Assembly: GCF_023716665.1 (NCBI RefSeq)
Contig: NZ_CP071859.1
Coordinates: 558,001 to 622,000 of the forward strand
Direction: 5' to 3'
DNA: 64,000 nt
Source of the DNA: Vibrio sp. SCSIO 43135
GTDB taxonomy: Bacteria; Pseudomonadota; Gammaproteobacteria; Enterobacterales; Vibrionaceae
The notes below the pieces were generated by a model, which was not told where the DNA came from, made no database searches, and worked only from the letters and a program-made list of their open reading frames with translations. How positions within the stretch are numbered: position 1 is the stretch's first letter; every line of letters starts with the position of its first letter. Shown one piece after another: positions 8,433 through 16,447 of the stretch. The position numbers and the translations under genes were made by a program.

Positions 8433-9776
8433 ATGTCGCAATCTATTTACCGCCAGTTTTGGCGCTATACCATTCCAACCGTCGCGGCGATGTTGGTCAA
8501 CGGCCTCTATCAGGTGGTTGATGGGATCTTTATCGGCCAATACGTTGGAGCTGATGGTTTAGCTGGCATCAACGTGGCGTGGCCAATCATTGGTACCATT
8601 TTAGGTATCGGTATGCTGGTGGGTGTGGGTACAGGAGCATTGGCTTCAATTAAGCAAGGGGAAGGAGATAACTCTTCTGCTAAGCAAATCCTCGCAACAG
8701 GTCTAATGCTGTTGTTAATTCTGACTCCTGTCGTTTCGATAACCTTGTACGCATTTGCCGATGATTTCTTGTTGTGGCAAGGCGCGCAAGGGCGAGTGTT
8801 TGAACTTGGTTTGCAATACTTACATATTCTGATTTTTGCCAGCGTGTTCACTTTGGGCTCGATTGCGATGCCATTTCTACTGCGTAACGACGACAGCCCT
8901 AACTTGGCGACATTGTTGATGGTGGTGGGCGCTGTGATCAATATTGCACTCGATTATGTGTTTATTGTCTGGTTGAACTGGGAGCTCACTGGTGCTGCAC
9001 TCGCGACGGCATTTGCACAGTTTGTCGTGACGTTATTGGGAGTGGGCTATTTCTTCTCTTCTCGTGCAAAACTGCGATTGAGTCGCCGCTGTATTCGTTT
9101 ACGTGCGGATTTTGTGCCTAAAATTGTAGCTATTGGTGCTTCGAGCTTTTTCATGTACGCCTATGGCTCGGTCATGATTGCGCTGCATAATGCATTGTTT
9201 GCTCAATATGGCAGCTCTATTCTGATTGGTGCTTATGCAATCCTTGGCTACATAGTAACGGTTTATTATCTGACAGCTGAAGGGATCGCAAATGGTATGC
9301 AGCCCTTGGTGAGTTATAACCACGGAGCCCGCAATCAAGATAACATTAACAAATTGCTAAAAGTGGCGATGAGCGCCGCTGTTCTGGGCGGTTTAGTATT
9401 CGTTGTAATACTAAATCTATTCCCATACCAGTTTGTTTCTGTCTTCAATTCAACCGATCAAGAACTAATCGATGGGGCTGTTTGGGGCATTCGCCTGCAT
9501 ATGTTTGCACTGTTTTTAGACGGATTTTTGGTGGTTGCAGCGGCTTATTATCAAGCTGTGAATAGAGGCAGCAAGGCGATGTTTGTGACAATAGGTAATA
9601 TGCTTGTACAGTTACCGTTCTTATTTATTCTGCCAAAACTTTGGGGCATTACAGGGGTTTGGCTAGCCTTCCCATTGTCGAATATTGCACTGAGCTTGGT
9701 AGTACTCACTATGCTCTGGAAAGACATACAACGAGCGAACCAACAAAGTTATCAACCTGCGACTGTCGTAGGCTAA
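8433..9776 (+). CDS. MATE-family multidrug/Na+ efflux transporter
   Basis: A 447-residue inner-membrane protein with about twelve transmembrane helices in two homologous halves, typical of MATE exporters that use Na+ or H+ gradients to expel drugs or metabolites. The opening FWRYTIPTVAAMLVNGLYQVVDGIFIGQYVG is characteristic of the branch. The longest frame begins at ATG 8403, but that ATG lies inside the operator-like palindrome; ATG 8433 follows AAAGAGAAA and gives the usual short N-terminus, so it is preferred. Co-regulation with the upstream MarR gene is inferred from the shared palindrome. Substrate is unknown. Confidence 0.88.
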   Translation: MSQSIYRQFWRYTIPTVAAMLVNGLYQVVDGIFIGQYVGADGLAGINVAWPIIGTILGIGMLVGVGTGALASIKQGEGDNSSAKQILATGLMLLLILTPVVSITLYAFADDFLLWQGAQGRVFELGLQYLHILIFASVFTLGSIAMPFLLRNDDSPNLATLLMVVGAVINIALDYVFIVWLNWELTGAALATAFAQFVVTLLGVGYFFSSRAKLRLSRRCIRLRADFVPKIVAIGASSFFMYAYGSVMIALHNALFAQYGSSILIGAYAILGYIVTVYYLTAEGIANGMQPLVSYNHGARNQDNINKLLKVAMSAAVLGGLVFVVILNLFPYQFVSVFNSTDQELIDGAVWGIRLHMFALFLDGFLVVAAAYYQAVNRGSKAMFVTIGNMLVQLPFLFILPKLWGITGVWLAFPLSNIALSLVVLTMLWKDIQRANQQSYQPATVVG

Positions 9777-9784
9777 GAGAAAAT

Positions 9785-9813
9785 AAAAAGGTCTGGCAAT
9801 GCCAGACCTTTTT
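9785..9813. terminator. Bidirectional terminator between the MATE gene and ubiV
   Basis: Stem AAAAAGGTCTGGC / GCCAGACCTTTTT with an AAT loop, with T-runs on both strands; it serves the converging MATE and ubiV genes. Confidence 0.88.
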
Positions 9814-9835
9814 TCTATATGGAATAGAGGGGGCG

Positions 9836-10726
9836 TTAAATGTTTTTCACATCCAACCCTGCCAGTTGATGCCAGTAGCCATTACATTGTCTGTCTTCGA
9901 TGACCTTCGGCTTCTGACCAGCTTCGTTGGCACGGAAGTCATCTAGCTCTGTGAAGGTGTTTAATCCAAGTGGACTCAAGCGCACCACATCGACTAAACC
10001 TCGCATACTTGGCAAGTCATTGACTAAGTTATAGCAGTAGCCTGATTGGGTTTGAATACCGTTCAGATTGAACACGGCTTGCCCTTCCTGGCTGTGCACT
10101 TGAATACCCGTCGGGTATTTAATACAGCAGGTTTCGCAATCATCTTTGGCTTTGTTTTCTGCACGCGCAGTAAAGCAACGCGCCGAATAAGCGAGCGGTA
10201 AATAGCCGTGGCTAAATACTTCGACTTCAAATTGGTTCTTGATGCCTAATTCGTCACATTGCGACAATACGTTGCTTAGCCAATCTCGCGACAATTCTAC
10301 TGGCATACACCAACGAGTCATGCCTTGTTTGAGAAACAGTTTTAACGTGTGCGCATTATAGGTATTAACCGCAGGGCCTACGACAAAAGGTACTTTGCTG
10401 TCGCTGGCCAGTTGAATGGCAGACACATCGTTGGCTTCAATCGCAAAGTCGCCGTTATCAATGTACTTTTTCATCACATTGACTTCGCTAGGCGCTTCTA
10501 GCAGAGCCATGGTAGAGAGTACAACTTGCTTGCCTGTGGACGAGAGTTCTTTTGCGATATCAAACCAGTGTGCCGGCTTCATTTCGCGGCGCTTAGAGCA
10601 GACTGACTCACCTAAATAAATTATATCGGCACTGCTTTGTTTCGCTTGTTGGTAGAAGTGTTCGATGTCTTGTTTTGGCCAGAAATACAGAAGAGGGCCA
10701 AGTGCATATTTCATGTTGTTTTCCAT
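9836..10726 (-). CDS. ubiV: O2-independent ubiquinone biosynthesis protein UbiV (U32 family, YhbV)
   Basis: A 296-residue U32-family protein. With UbiU it forms the heterodimer that hydroxylates the ubiquinone ring without oxygen. The four cysteines that hold the 4Fe-4S cluster in E. coli UbiV are present: C43 (GESVCSKRR), C184 (SARCFTAR), C197 and C201 (DDCETCC). The frame stays open far upstream into ubiU, but GGAG six bases before ATG 10726 decides the start; a second ATG at 10714 would match the E. coli start (MKYAL) exactly. It follows ubiU after 22 bp, so the two are one operon. Confidence 0.94.
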   Translation of the reverse strand: MENNMKYALGPLLYFWPKQDIEHFYQQAKQSSADIIYLGESVCSKRREMKPAHWFDIAKELSSTGKQVVLSTMALLEAPSEVNVMKKYIDNGDFAIEANDVSAIQLASDSKVPFVVGPAVNTYNAHTLKLFLKQGMTRWCMPVELSRDWLSNVLSQCDELGIKNQFEVEVFSHGYLPLAYSARCFTARAENKAKDDCETCCIKYPTGIQVHSQEGQAVFNLNGIQTQSGYCYNLVNDLPSMRGLVDVVRLSPLGLNTFTELDDFRANEAGQKPKVIEDRQCNGYWHQLAGLDVKNI

Positions 10727-10748
10727 GCTGTTCTCCACAACTGACGCG

Positions 10749-11762
10749 CTATTGCCATTTACGGTGATAAGCACCGAGAGTGGTTTGGGTGCCTTCAGAG
10801 ACATTCGCTAATGCGGCATTCCAAGCGGCTTCAACTTGGTACGCTTCAGGGTTCGCTTGGTATCGATCAATTGCCGCGCGCCAAGTTTGTGTTACTTGCT
10901 CAACATAGGCTGGGCTGCGTTGTCGCCCCTCAATCTTCACAGACGCAACATTTGCCGCAAATAACTCTGGCAGCATTGATAGAGTATTGAGGCTGGTTGG
11001 CTCTTCTAACGCGTGGTAGCGTTTAGATACACCTTCAATATCAGCGGTGAAGCGGCCTTTACACAAGGTCGGGTAACCTGCGTTCTCACCTGCTTTGTAG
11101 CGGTCGATCAGGATGTTGTTCAGTCGAGACTCTAGCCCTGTTTCTGTTTCTTGCCAGCGAACGTACTTAGCTGGAGAACATGCACCTACAGTATTTGGTG
11201 ATTCACCTGTCATATACGAAGAGAGGTAGCATCTCCCTTCCGCCATGATGCACAAACTGCCAAATGCAAAAACTTCTAGCTCAACTCCTTGCGGAATATT
11301 GCGTGATAGCTGCTTCACTTGATGGATAGAAAGCACTCTTGGTAATACAACGCGCTTAACATTAAAGTTCTGTTGATAAAAGTTGATAGCTGCGACGTTG
11401 GTAGCTGAGGCTTGAACGGATAAATGCAGCTCGAGATCTGGATATTTGTTAGCGGCGTATTCGAGTACCGCAATATCTGCGACGATCAAAGCATCGACAC
11501 CCAGTTGAGCGGCATTGTCGACGGCGTTAGTCCAGCGTTCAAACCCATCAGGGTGAGCAAAGGTGTTCAATGCAACGTGAATTTTCTTATTACGGTCGTG
11601 TACATACTGAACCGCTTTGTCTAACTTCTTGCCTGTAAAGTTCAGGCCTGCAAAGTGGCGGGCGTTCGTATCATCTTTGAATCCGATGTAAACCGCGTCT
11701 GCTCCACAATCAATGGCTGTTTTGAGAGCAGGTAAGTTACCTGCTGGACATAAGAGTTCCAT
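10749..11762 (-). CDS. ubiU: O2-independent ubiquinone biosynthesis protein UbiU (U32 family, YhbU)
   Basis: A 337-residue U32-family protein opening MELLCPAGNLPALKTAIDCGADAVY-like, partner of UbiV in anaerobic ubiquinone hydroxylation, probably with prephenate as oxygen donor. Cluster ligands are visible at C171 and C178 (LCIMAEGRC), C195 (VGACSP) and C234 (PTLCKGRF), with the spacing of E. coli UbiU (169, 176, 193, 232). Length fits (E. coli 331). It is the first gene of the ubiU-ubiV operon. ubiT, its usual divergent neighbour, is displaced about 2.6 kb away by the rocS-like gene and a MITE. Confidence 0.94.
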   Translation of the reverse strand: MELLCPAGNLPALKTAIDCGADAVYIGFKDDTNARHFAGLNFTGKKLDKAVQYVHDRNKKIHVALNTFAHPDGFERWTNAVDNAAQLGVDALIVADIAVLEYAANKYPDLELHLSVQASATNVAAINFYQQNFNVKRVVLPRVLSIHQVKQLSRNIPQGVELEVFAFGSLCIMAEGRCYLSSYMTGESPNTVGACSPAKYVRWQETETGLESRLNNILIDRYKAGENAGYPTLCKGRFTADIEGVSKRYHALEEPTSLNTLSMLPELFAANVASVKIEGRQRSPAYVEQVTQTWRAAIDRYQANPEAYQVEAAWNAALANVSEGTQTTLGAYHRKWQ

Positions 11763-11890
11763 TGCTCAGTACCAATTTCTATCAAAAAAGTGACCGCATT
11801 TTATGAAGAATTATGAATGGCAAATTTGATGTAAGGCAGGTTTGAGTGAATAAAGCCGACAATTAACCAGATTGGGGTAGTGCTGAATTA

Positions 11891-12181
11891 GGGTCTGTTG
11901 AACTTTCGTGGTTAAATTTTGTTCGGATGGGGACGCCTAGTCAAAATCGTTTTAGGCGAGGCGAAGACTGTGTAGCCTAGTTATTCTAAGCAAATAGTCT
12001 TCAACAAAGCGTAAAACGATTTTAGTCCGGGGCGCGTAGCCGAACCCTTTGGGCTGCCTTTGTGGTTCATTTCTACTGCTTTATCGACTTCTCATGTAGG
12101 CTAACTACACATCAAAGCCTCTGCCTTGTATAAATTTTCCACAAAACGCAGCAAAAATCAGCTCAAAAGTTCAACAGACCC
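11891..12181. mobile_element. 291-bp MITE-like element with 16-bp perfect terminal inverted repeats
   Basis: The ends are GGGTCTGTTGAACTTT (11891-11906) and its exact complement AAAGTTCAACAGACCC (12166-12181). Each end is flanked by TA, which reads as a 2-bp target duplication as made by IS630/mariner-type transposases. Inside are nested inverted repeats: AAAATCGTTTTA (11943-11954) with TAAAACGATTTT (12012-12023), and GAAGACT (11963-11969) with AGTCTTC (11996-12002), which would fold into a long hairpin. There is no transposase frame, so it is non-autonomous. It sits precisely in the stop codon of the rocS-like gene (see findings). The rest of the 11763-12180 gap holds nothing else that I recognise. 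Confidence 0.8.
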
Positions 12182-14223
12182 TAGTGTTTATGACGGCGGT
12201 TTTGAGCGAACAGCTCTTCAACTTCTTGTTTTGGTTGAGGGCGGTAAAAGTGGAAGCCTTGAATCGAGTTGCAATTCAAGTTAGACAAAAGCGTGGCTTG
12301 CTGCTGAGTTTCCACCCCTTCGGCGACAACAGATAAGTTGAGGGACTTACCTAAATTGATGATGTTTTCTATGACGGTGACTTGCTTAGGCAGGGTATCG
12401 AGATCGGTAATAAAGGCTCGGTCTATCTTGAGTTCATCGATTGGGAAGCGTGCCAAGTAAGACAGAGAAGAGTAGCCAGTTCCGAAATCATCAATTGAAA
12501 GCGCAAAACCGAGCTTTTTGATTGCATTAAGCATTTGCAGCGTGTGTTCGCTGTCGCTCATCACCGCACTTTCGGTGAGTTCGAAGGTAATACAGCTTGG
12601 GTCCAAATCGGTAGTACGGAGCAGCTTTTCCATATAGTCGATAAGCTTAGGGTTACCGAACTGCTCTGGAGATAAGTTGATTGCTACGCGACCCGGTAAA
12701 ATACCTTGTAATTTCCAACGCTTAACGGTAGCAAATACTTCACGCATGACCACTCGGCCTAAGTGTTCTATCAAGCCAGCCTTCTCAGCAACGGGAATGA
12801 AAGCCGCAGGGCTGATGTAACCTTCGACTGGGTGTTTCCAGCGAATCAATGCTTCCGCACCGTTGATACTGAAATCACGGGCGTTAACTTTTGGTTGGTA
12901 CCAGACTTCAAGCCCGTTTTGTTGCAGTGCTTTTTGCAGCTCGATCTCTAACCACAAACGCATGCGAGCTTCTTTGTTCATTTGGTCGTTGAACTTGATC
13001 AGGCGGTTACGGCCACGATCTTTTGCTTCGTACATTGCGGTATCGGCATTTTGCAGCAAAATTCGTGCATCGTTACCGTCGCCTGGGTAGGCCACACTAC
13101 CGATAGAGCAGGCGAGGCGTTTGCTGAAGTGGTGCAGATCGAACGGTTGGTTGATGAGGGCAATAATACGTTCAGACAGCATTTCTGCCATTCGGTTGTT
13201 GTCTGGTTCTGGCAAGATCAAACCGAACTCATCACCACCTAGGTGTCCTAGAATAGCGTGTGGGGGCAATAGACGTTTTAAACGTGATGCCACTTCTTTG
13301 ATCACTTTGTCACCGATGTGGTGACCAAGCGAATCATTAATGTTCTTAAAATTATCGATATCCAAGTAGAGCATGATCAGCGGTGTTTCGTTGTTGATCA
13401 GTTGCTCAAGCCGTTTGGTGAAACCAAATCGGTTATACGCACCGGTTAGACTGTCGATATGGATATCTTCTTGGTTCGATGCTGATAGGGCTTTAGGTGC
13501 ATCATCGGCATCTTGAATCAGGATTATCTGAGATTGGCTGCCCAAAACCATGGTTGAGTCGGCATGCAGCTGAACTTTCCTCTCAAAGCCACAACGCGGT
13601 CCTGTTAAGCACACCACTGGTGCTTCTGCGACTAACAAGCTGAGTTTGGTGTTGAATACGGCTTTGGTACTTTGGTCAACGAACAGCCTTGTTAAATCTT
13701 CACCAAGTAAATCGCCCGAGTCATTAAAGCCAAGCATTCTAATTGCTGACGGGTTGGCTGAAATGATGCAGTCGTCTTCAACGAGCAAAAGGCCGTCAGG
13801 TAGCAAAGAGGCCAATGTCGAGAATTTGCTTTCGGACTCTTCGAGTGAGCGGATTAGAATCTGCTTTTCTGAAGTATCAATAGCATGAAAGATAACATGC
13901 TCAACTTGCTTGTTGTTGATGATAGGAGAAAGACTGAAATGCAGGCTGGTATCGAGGTCGATGTCGTTGAGGGTAACTTCTGCTTCCAGAGTTTCCCCTT
14001 TAAAGGCACGCTCGTAGTAAGGTTTTAGGTGTTGGTAGAAGTGTTCACCTAGCACTTGAGAGTCATTCATTCCTACTAACTCTGCAGTGCTAAGCCCAGC
14101 TACGTCACAATAACGTTCATTGACCATGCTGTAGTTATGCTGGTCGTCCAAGATTGCAAAAAAGAAAGGACTATTAGACGTTAATTTTGCAAACCAATGT
14201 TGTAACTGTTGCGAAGGCATCAA
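12181..14223 (-). CDS. rocS: RocS-like PAS-PAS-GGDEF-EAL cyclic-di-GMP protein
   Basis: A 680-residue cytosolic protein with no transmembrane segment. Order: PAS (about 10-125), second PAS (about 130-235), GGDEF (about 250-410, intact GGDEF in LGGDEFGLIL) and EAL (about 430-670, intact EALIRW and DDFGTGYSS motifs). The inhibitory RxxD site before GGDEF is absent (PPHA occupies that place). Both catalytic motifs look usable; the net activity cannot be read from sequence. Architecture, length and position between ubiUV and ubiT match V. cholerae RocS, which affects motility, rugosity and biofilm. Its stop codon is TAG, completed by the first base of the MITE. Confidence 0.85.
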   Translation of the reverse strand: MMPSQQLQHWFAKLTSNSPFFFAILDDQHNYSMVNERYCDVAGLSTAELVGMNDSQVLGEHFYQHLKPYYERAFKGETLEAEVTLNDIDLDTSLHFSLSPIINNKQVEHVIFHAIDTSEKQILIRSLEESESKFSTLASLLPDGLLLVEDDCIISANPSAIRMLGFNDSGDLLGEDLTRLFVDQSTKAVFNTKLSLLVAEAPVVCLTGPRCGFERKVQLHADSTMVLGSQSQIILIQDADDAPKALSASNQEDIHIDSLTGAYNRFGFTKRLEQLINNETPLIMLYLDIDNFKNINDSLGHHIGDKVIKEVASRLKRLLPPHAILGHLGGDEFGLILPEPDNNRMAEMLSERIIALINQPFDLHHFSKRLACSIGSVAYPGDGNDARILLQNADTAMYEAKDRGRNRLIKFNDQMNKEARMRLWLEIELQKALQQNGLEVWYQPKVNARDFSINGAEALIRWKHPVEGYISPAAFIPVAEKAGLIEHLGRVVMREVFATVKRWKLQGILPGRVAINLSPEQFGNPKLIDYMEKLLRTTDLDPSCITFELTESAVMSDSEHTLQMLNAIKKLGFALSIDDFGTGYSSLSYLARFPIDELKIDRAFITDLDTLPKQVTVIENIINLGKSLNLSVVAEGVETQQQATLLSNLNCNSIQGFHFYRPQPKQEVEELFAQNRRHKH

Positions 14224-14339
14224 GTACTACCACTCTCCAAAGAGCATATTCATTCACAAGCCATGTGAAAGGTGCGCGATACATTAACTATACCTGTGAA
14301 TGGCGCCATGTAAAAGGCTAGCGCGCATTGTATAGTTTT

Positions 14340-14353
14340 TTGATGCATAACAG
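14340..14353 (+). promoter_or_regulatory. Weak FNR-like site upstream of ubiT
   Basis: TTGAT-GCAT-AACAG matches one half of the FNR consensus TTGAT-N4-ATCAA perfectly and the other half at three of five positions, 64 bp before the GTG. Anaerobic ubiquinone genes are reasonable FNR targets, but the match is weak. Confidence 0.3.
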
Positions 14354-14416
14354 GAATCCGCACAATCACTTCCATTATGATGAGAAATTCTCTTTACAAA
14401 GTAACGGATAAAGCTC

Positions 14417-14944
14417 GTGATAAACAAGATTCGTACCCAACTAGTTCAAAATGCCGCATCAATTTTGCGATCTCCAGTCCACTTATTGCCGCAAACTGTA
14501 CAAAAAAAGGCCTTGCTAGAAGGTATGAAAACGGTGTTTAAAGAAGCCTTGGAAGATGGTGACTTTGAATTTCTTGAAGATAAGTGGCTGAAAGTTGAAG
14601 TAAAAGATATGAAACTGAGTTGGTATATCAGTTACGAAAACGAGAAAATTGTTGTTGCCGATAAGCCTGTTGATGAAGATGTCAGCTTCAGTGGCAACTT
14701 AAACGATTTGGTACTGATTGCAGGGCGTAAAGAAGACCCTGATACACTATTTTTCCAGCGCAGACTCTCTATTGAGGGAGATACAGAGCTAGGCTTAGAA
14801 GTGAAGAACCTGATGGATAGTGTCGATTTGGATCTTTTGCCAAAACCGTTACAAATTTTGCTAAACCAACTAGCTGATTTTGTGCAGAAGGGCGTACAAT
14901 CCCCAGCGACACAAAATGAGGTAGTGAATGCTTATTCGAACTGA
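14417..14944 (+). CDS. ubiT: Ubiquinone biosynthesis accessory factor UbiT (SCP2 domain, YhbT)
   Basis: A 175-residue protein with an SCP2 lipid-binding domain (about 35-150). The stretch RKEDPDTLFFQRRLSIEGDTELGL is the recognition signature of UbiT/YhbT. UbiT binds ubiquinone precursors and is needed with UbiU and UbiV for anaerobic ubiquinone synthesis. The start is GTG 14417 with GGA about eight bases upstream; the resulting N-terminus lines up with E. coli YhbT. It overlaps the next acetyltransferase gene by 17 bp, as in the E. coli yhbT/yhbS neighbourhood. A weak FNR-like site lies at 14340-14353. Confidence 0.93.
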   Translation: MINKIRTQLVQNAASILRSPVHLLPQTVQKKALLEGMKTVFKEALEDGDFEFLEDKWLKVEVKDMKLSWYISYENEKIVVADKPVDEDVSFSGNLNDLVLIAGRKEDPDTLFFQRRLSIEGDTELGLEVKNLMDSVDLDLLPKPLQILLNQLADFVQKGVQSPATQNEVVNAYSN

Positions 14945-15431
14945 GGCACCCGCAGACATTTTGGCGATCGATCGCCTGCTCAAGTCTGCTTTTGAAACTG
15001 ATGCTGAAGCCAACTTGGTGATGAAGCTAAGAGAAAATAGCCATCTGACCCTTTCTCTCGTTGCTTGTAACGATGAAGGCGAAGTGATTGGCCATGCGAT
15101 GTTTAGCCCTGTATTACTAGAAGGCGAAGACTATAACTGGCAAGGGCTTGCGCCTGTCGCTGTGAAATCTGAATATCGTAAACAAGGCGTTGCGCAGAAA
15201 CTTGTTACTGAAGGCCTAGAGTCTTTAGTGGAGTTTGGTTATCCGGTTTGTGTCGTGTTAGGCGATCCAGCCTATTACTCTCGCTTTGGTTTTAACGCTG
15301 CAGAAAAGTATGGCTTTAACTGCCAGTGGGAAGTGCCAGCAGGTGCATTCCAAATCGCAGAGCTAGTACCAGAGCAACTTACTGGTAAAGGTGGGATGAT
15401 TCAGTACTGCGAAGAGTTCAACGAGCTATAA
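14928..15431 (+). CDS. GNAT-family N-acetyltransferase (YhbS-like)
   Basis: A 167-residue GNAT acetyltransferase. The acetyl-CoA binding motif A is seen at about residues 75-100 (GLAPVAVKSEYRKQGVAQKL), and the C-terminal half carries GDPAYYSRFGF, typical of the YhbS branch. The substrate is unknown. Its ATG lies inside the last codons of ubiT, with GAGG about nine bases upstream, so the two are translationally coupled. A strong terminator follows. Confidence 0.87.
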   Translation: MLIRTEAPADILAIDRLLKSAFETDAEANLVMKLRENSHLTLSLVACNDEGEVIGHAMFSPVLLEGEDYNWQGLAPVAVKSEYRKQGVAQKLVTEGLESLVEFGYPVCVVLGDPAYYSRFGFNAAEKYGFNCQWEVPAGAFQIAELVPEQLTGKGGMIQYCEEFNEL

Positions 15432-15460
15432 CCGTATTTGCTGTGTAACCCGATGTACAT

Positions 15461-15491
15461 AAAAGCCAAGAAGCAGTCTTCTTGGCTTTTT
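15461..15491 (+). terminator. Terminator after ubiT / acetyltransferase
   Basis: Stem AAAAGCCAAGAAG / CTTCTTGGCTTTT with a CAGT loop and trailing T-run. Confidence 0.9.
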
Positions 15492-15559
15492 AGGTTATCG
15501 AGCACGCATTCTAGAGCGATGTTTGATATTATGAACGGGTTCTCAAAGGTTCTATCGTT

Positions 15560-15970
15560 ATGCAATCACTTCAATCAAACCAACAGCACTCTGCCTATCT
15601 TGAAGAGATGGGGATTAGCCAATGGACGTTAGTCCACCCTGAACGTTTATCTGGATATCAGCTTGATAAAGCGCCATTAGAAGAAAGTTGCAAGTTACTG
15701 CTGGTTTCACCTGTCTGCCCTGAAGCGGGGCTAGCTGAAATGTTTGAACGCGTACTGAAAAGTATTAAGTTAGATCTTACTCAAGCCCAACATGTTACTC
15801 CAGAGAACTTAGCTGCAATTGGCGAACACCAATTGGAATGGGTTTGGTTCGCCGGATGTGAGTGTGTAGACGGGGTCACCGACAAAGTTCTTACTTCACC
15901 TCTGCTATCAGACATTGATGGTAACAATGAGCAGCGCCGCTTGCTGTGGCAACAAATCTGTTCTTATTAA
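15560..15970 (+). CDS. holD: DNA polymerase III psi subunit
   Basis: A 136-residue protein that joins the chi subunit and the clamp-loader to single-strand-binding protein during replication. The N-terminal HSAYLEEMGISQWTLVHPERLSG and the following KLLLVSP strand are typical of HolD. Sequence conservation in this family is low outside these parts, but position just before rimI is the same as in E. coli (holD-rimI), which supports the call. The rimI ATG follows 18 bp after the stop, so the pair is an operon. Confidence 0.9.
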   Translation: MQSLQSNQQHSAYLEEMGISQWTLVHPERLSGYQLDKAPLEESCKLLLVSPVCPEAGLAEMFERVLKSIKLDLTQAQHVTPENLAAIGEHQLEWVWFAGCECVDGVTDKVLTSPLLSDIDGNNEQRRLLWQQICSY

Positions 15971-15988
15971 GCTACCTTGGAATTTCCT

Positions 15989-16435
15989 ATGTCCTTCATT
16001 TTTACTCCGCTTAGCCAAGCGCATTTGGATGCTGTATGGCAGATCGAAACCGTTGCTCACAGCCATCCTTGGGCTGAGTCGATGATACGCGATGTGCATA
16101 GTCGTGGTGCGATGCATTATGTCATGCATCATAACAATGAGTTGGTGGGTTACTTCTACGCTCAGAATATTGTTGGTGAAGTGACGTTGCTGAACATTGC
16201 AATAGCGCCTAAACATCAAGGCAAGGGGTTAGGGAGGGCACTATTAGAGCAGTTTCTCACGCTCTGTGAACAGCAAAAGGCTGATAGTGCATGGTTAGAA
16301 GTTAGGGAAAGTAATCAGGCGGCATATGGACTTTATGAAGCGTTAGGCTTTAACGAAGTCGATAGACGTCGTAACTATTACCCAAGCGATAATGGCAAAG
16401 AAGATGCCATTATCATGAGTTACCTGTTTTTCTAG
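15989..16435 (+). CDS. rimI: Ribosomal protein S18 alanine N-acetyltransferase
   Basis: A 148-residue GNAT enzyme that acetylates the N-terminal Ala of S18. Visible motifs: LNIAIAPKHQGKGLGRALL (acetyl-CoA loop, about residues 70-90) and the C-terminal ESNQAAYGLYEALGFNEVDRRRNYY with the catalytic Tyr region. The open frame begins at TTG 15977, but ATG 15989 gives the standard N-terminus and has GGAA upstream, so it is chosen. It directly follows holD. Confidence 0.93.
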   Translation: MSFIFTPLSQAHLDAVWQIETVAHSHPWAESMIRDVHSRGAMHYVMHHNNELVGYFYAQNIVGEVTLLNIAIAPKHQGKGLGRALLEQFLTLCEQQKADSAWLEVRESNQAAYGLYEALGFNEVDRRRNYYPSDNGKEDAIIMSYLFF

Positions 16436-16447
16436 TTAATGTGTATA

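Noticed and set aside
11772..11785. FNR-like TTGAT-AGAA-ATTGG upstream of ubiU (minus strand)
   Set aside because: Only one half matches well, and it lies ten bases from the ubiU ATG, too close for activation.
13646..13888. Plus-strand frames across the rocS-like gene
   Set aside because: Antisense shadows of PAS/GGDEF coding sequence without start signals.
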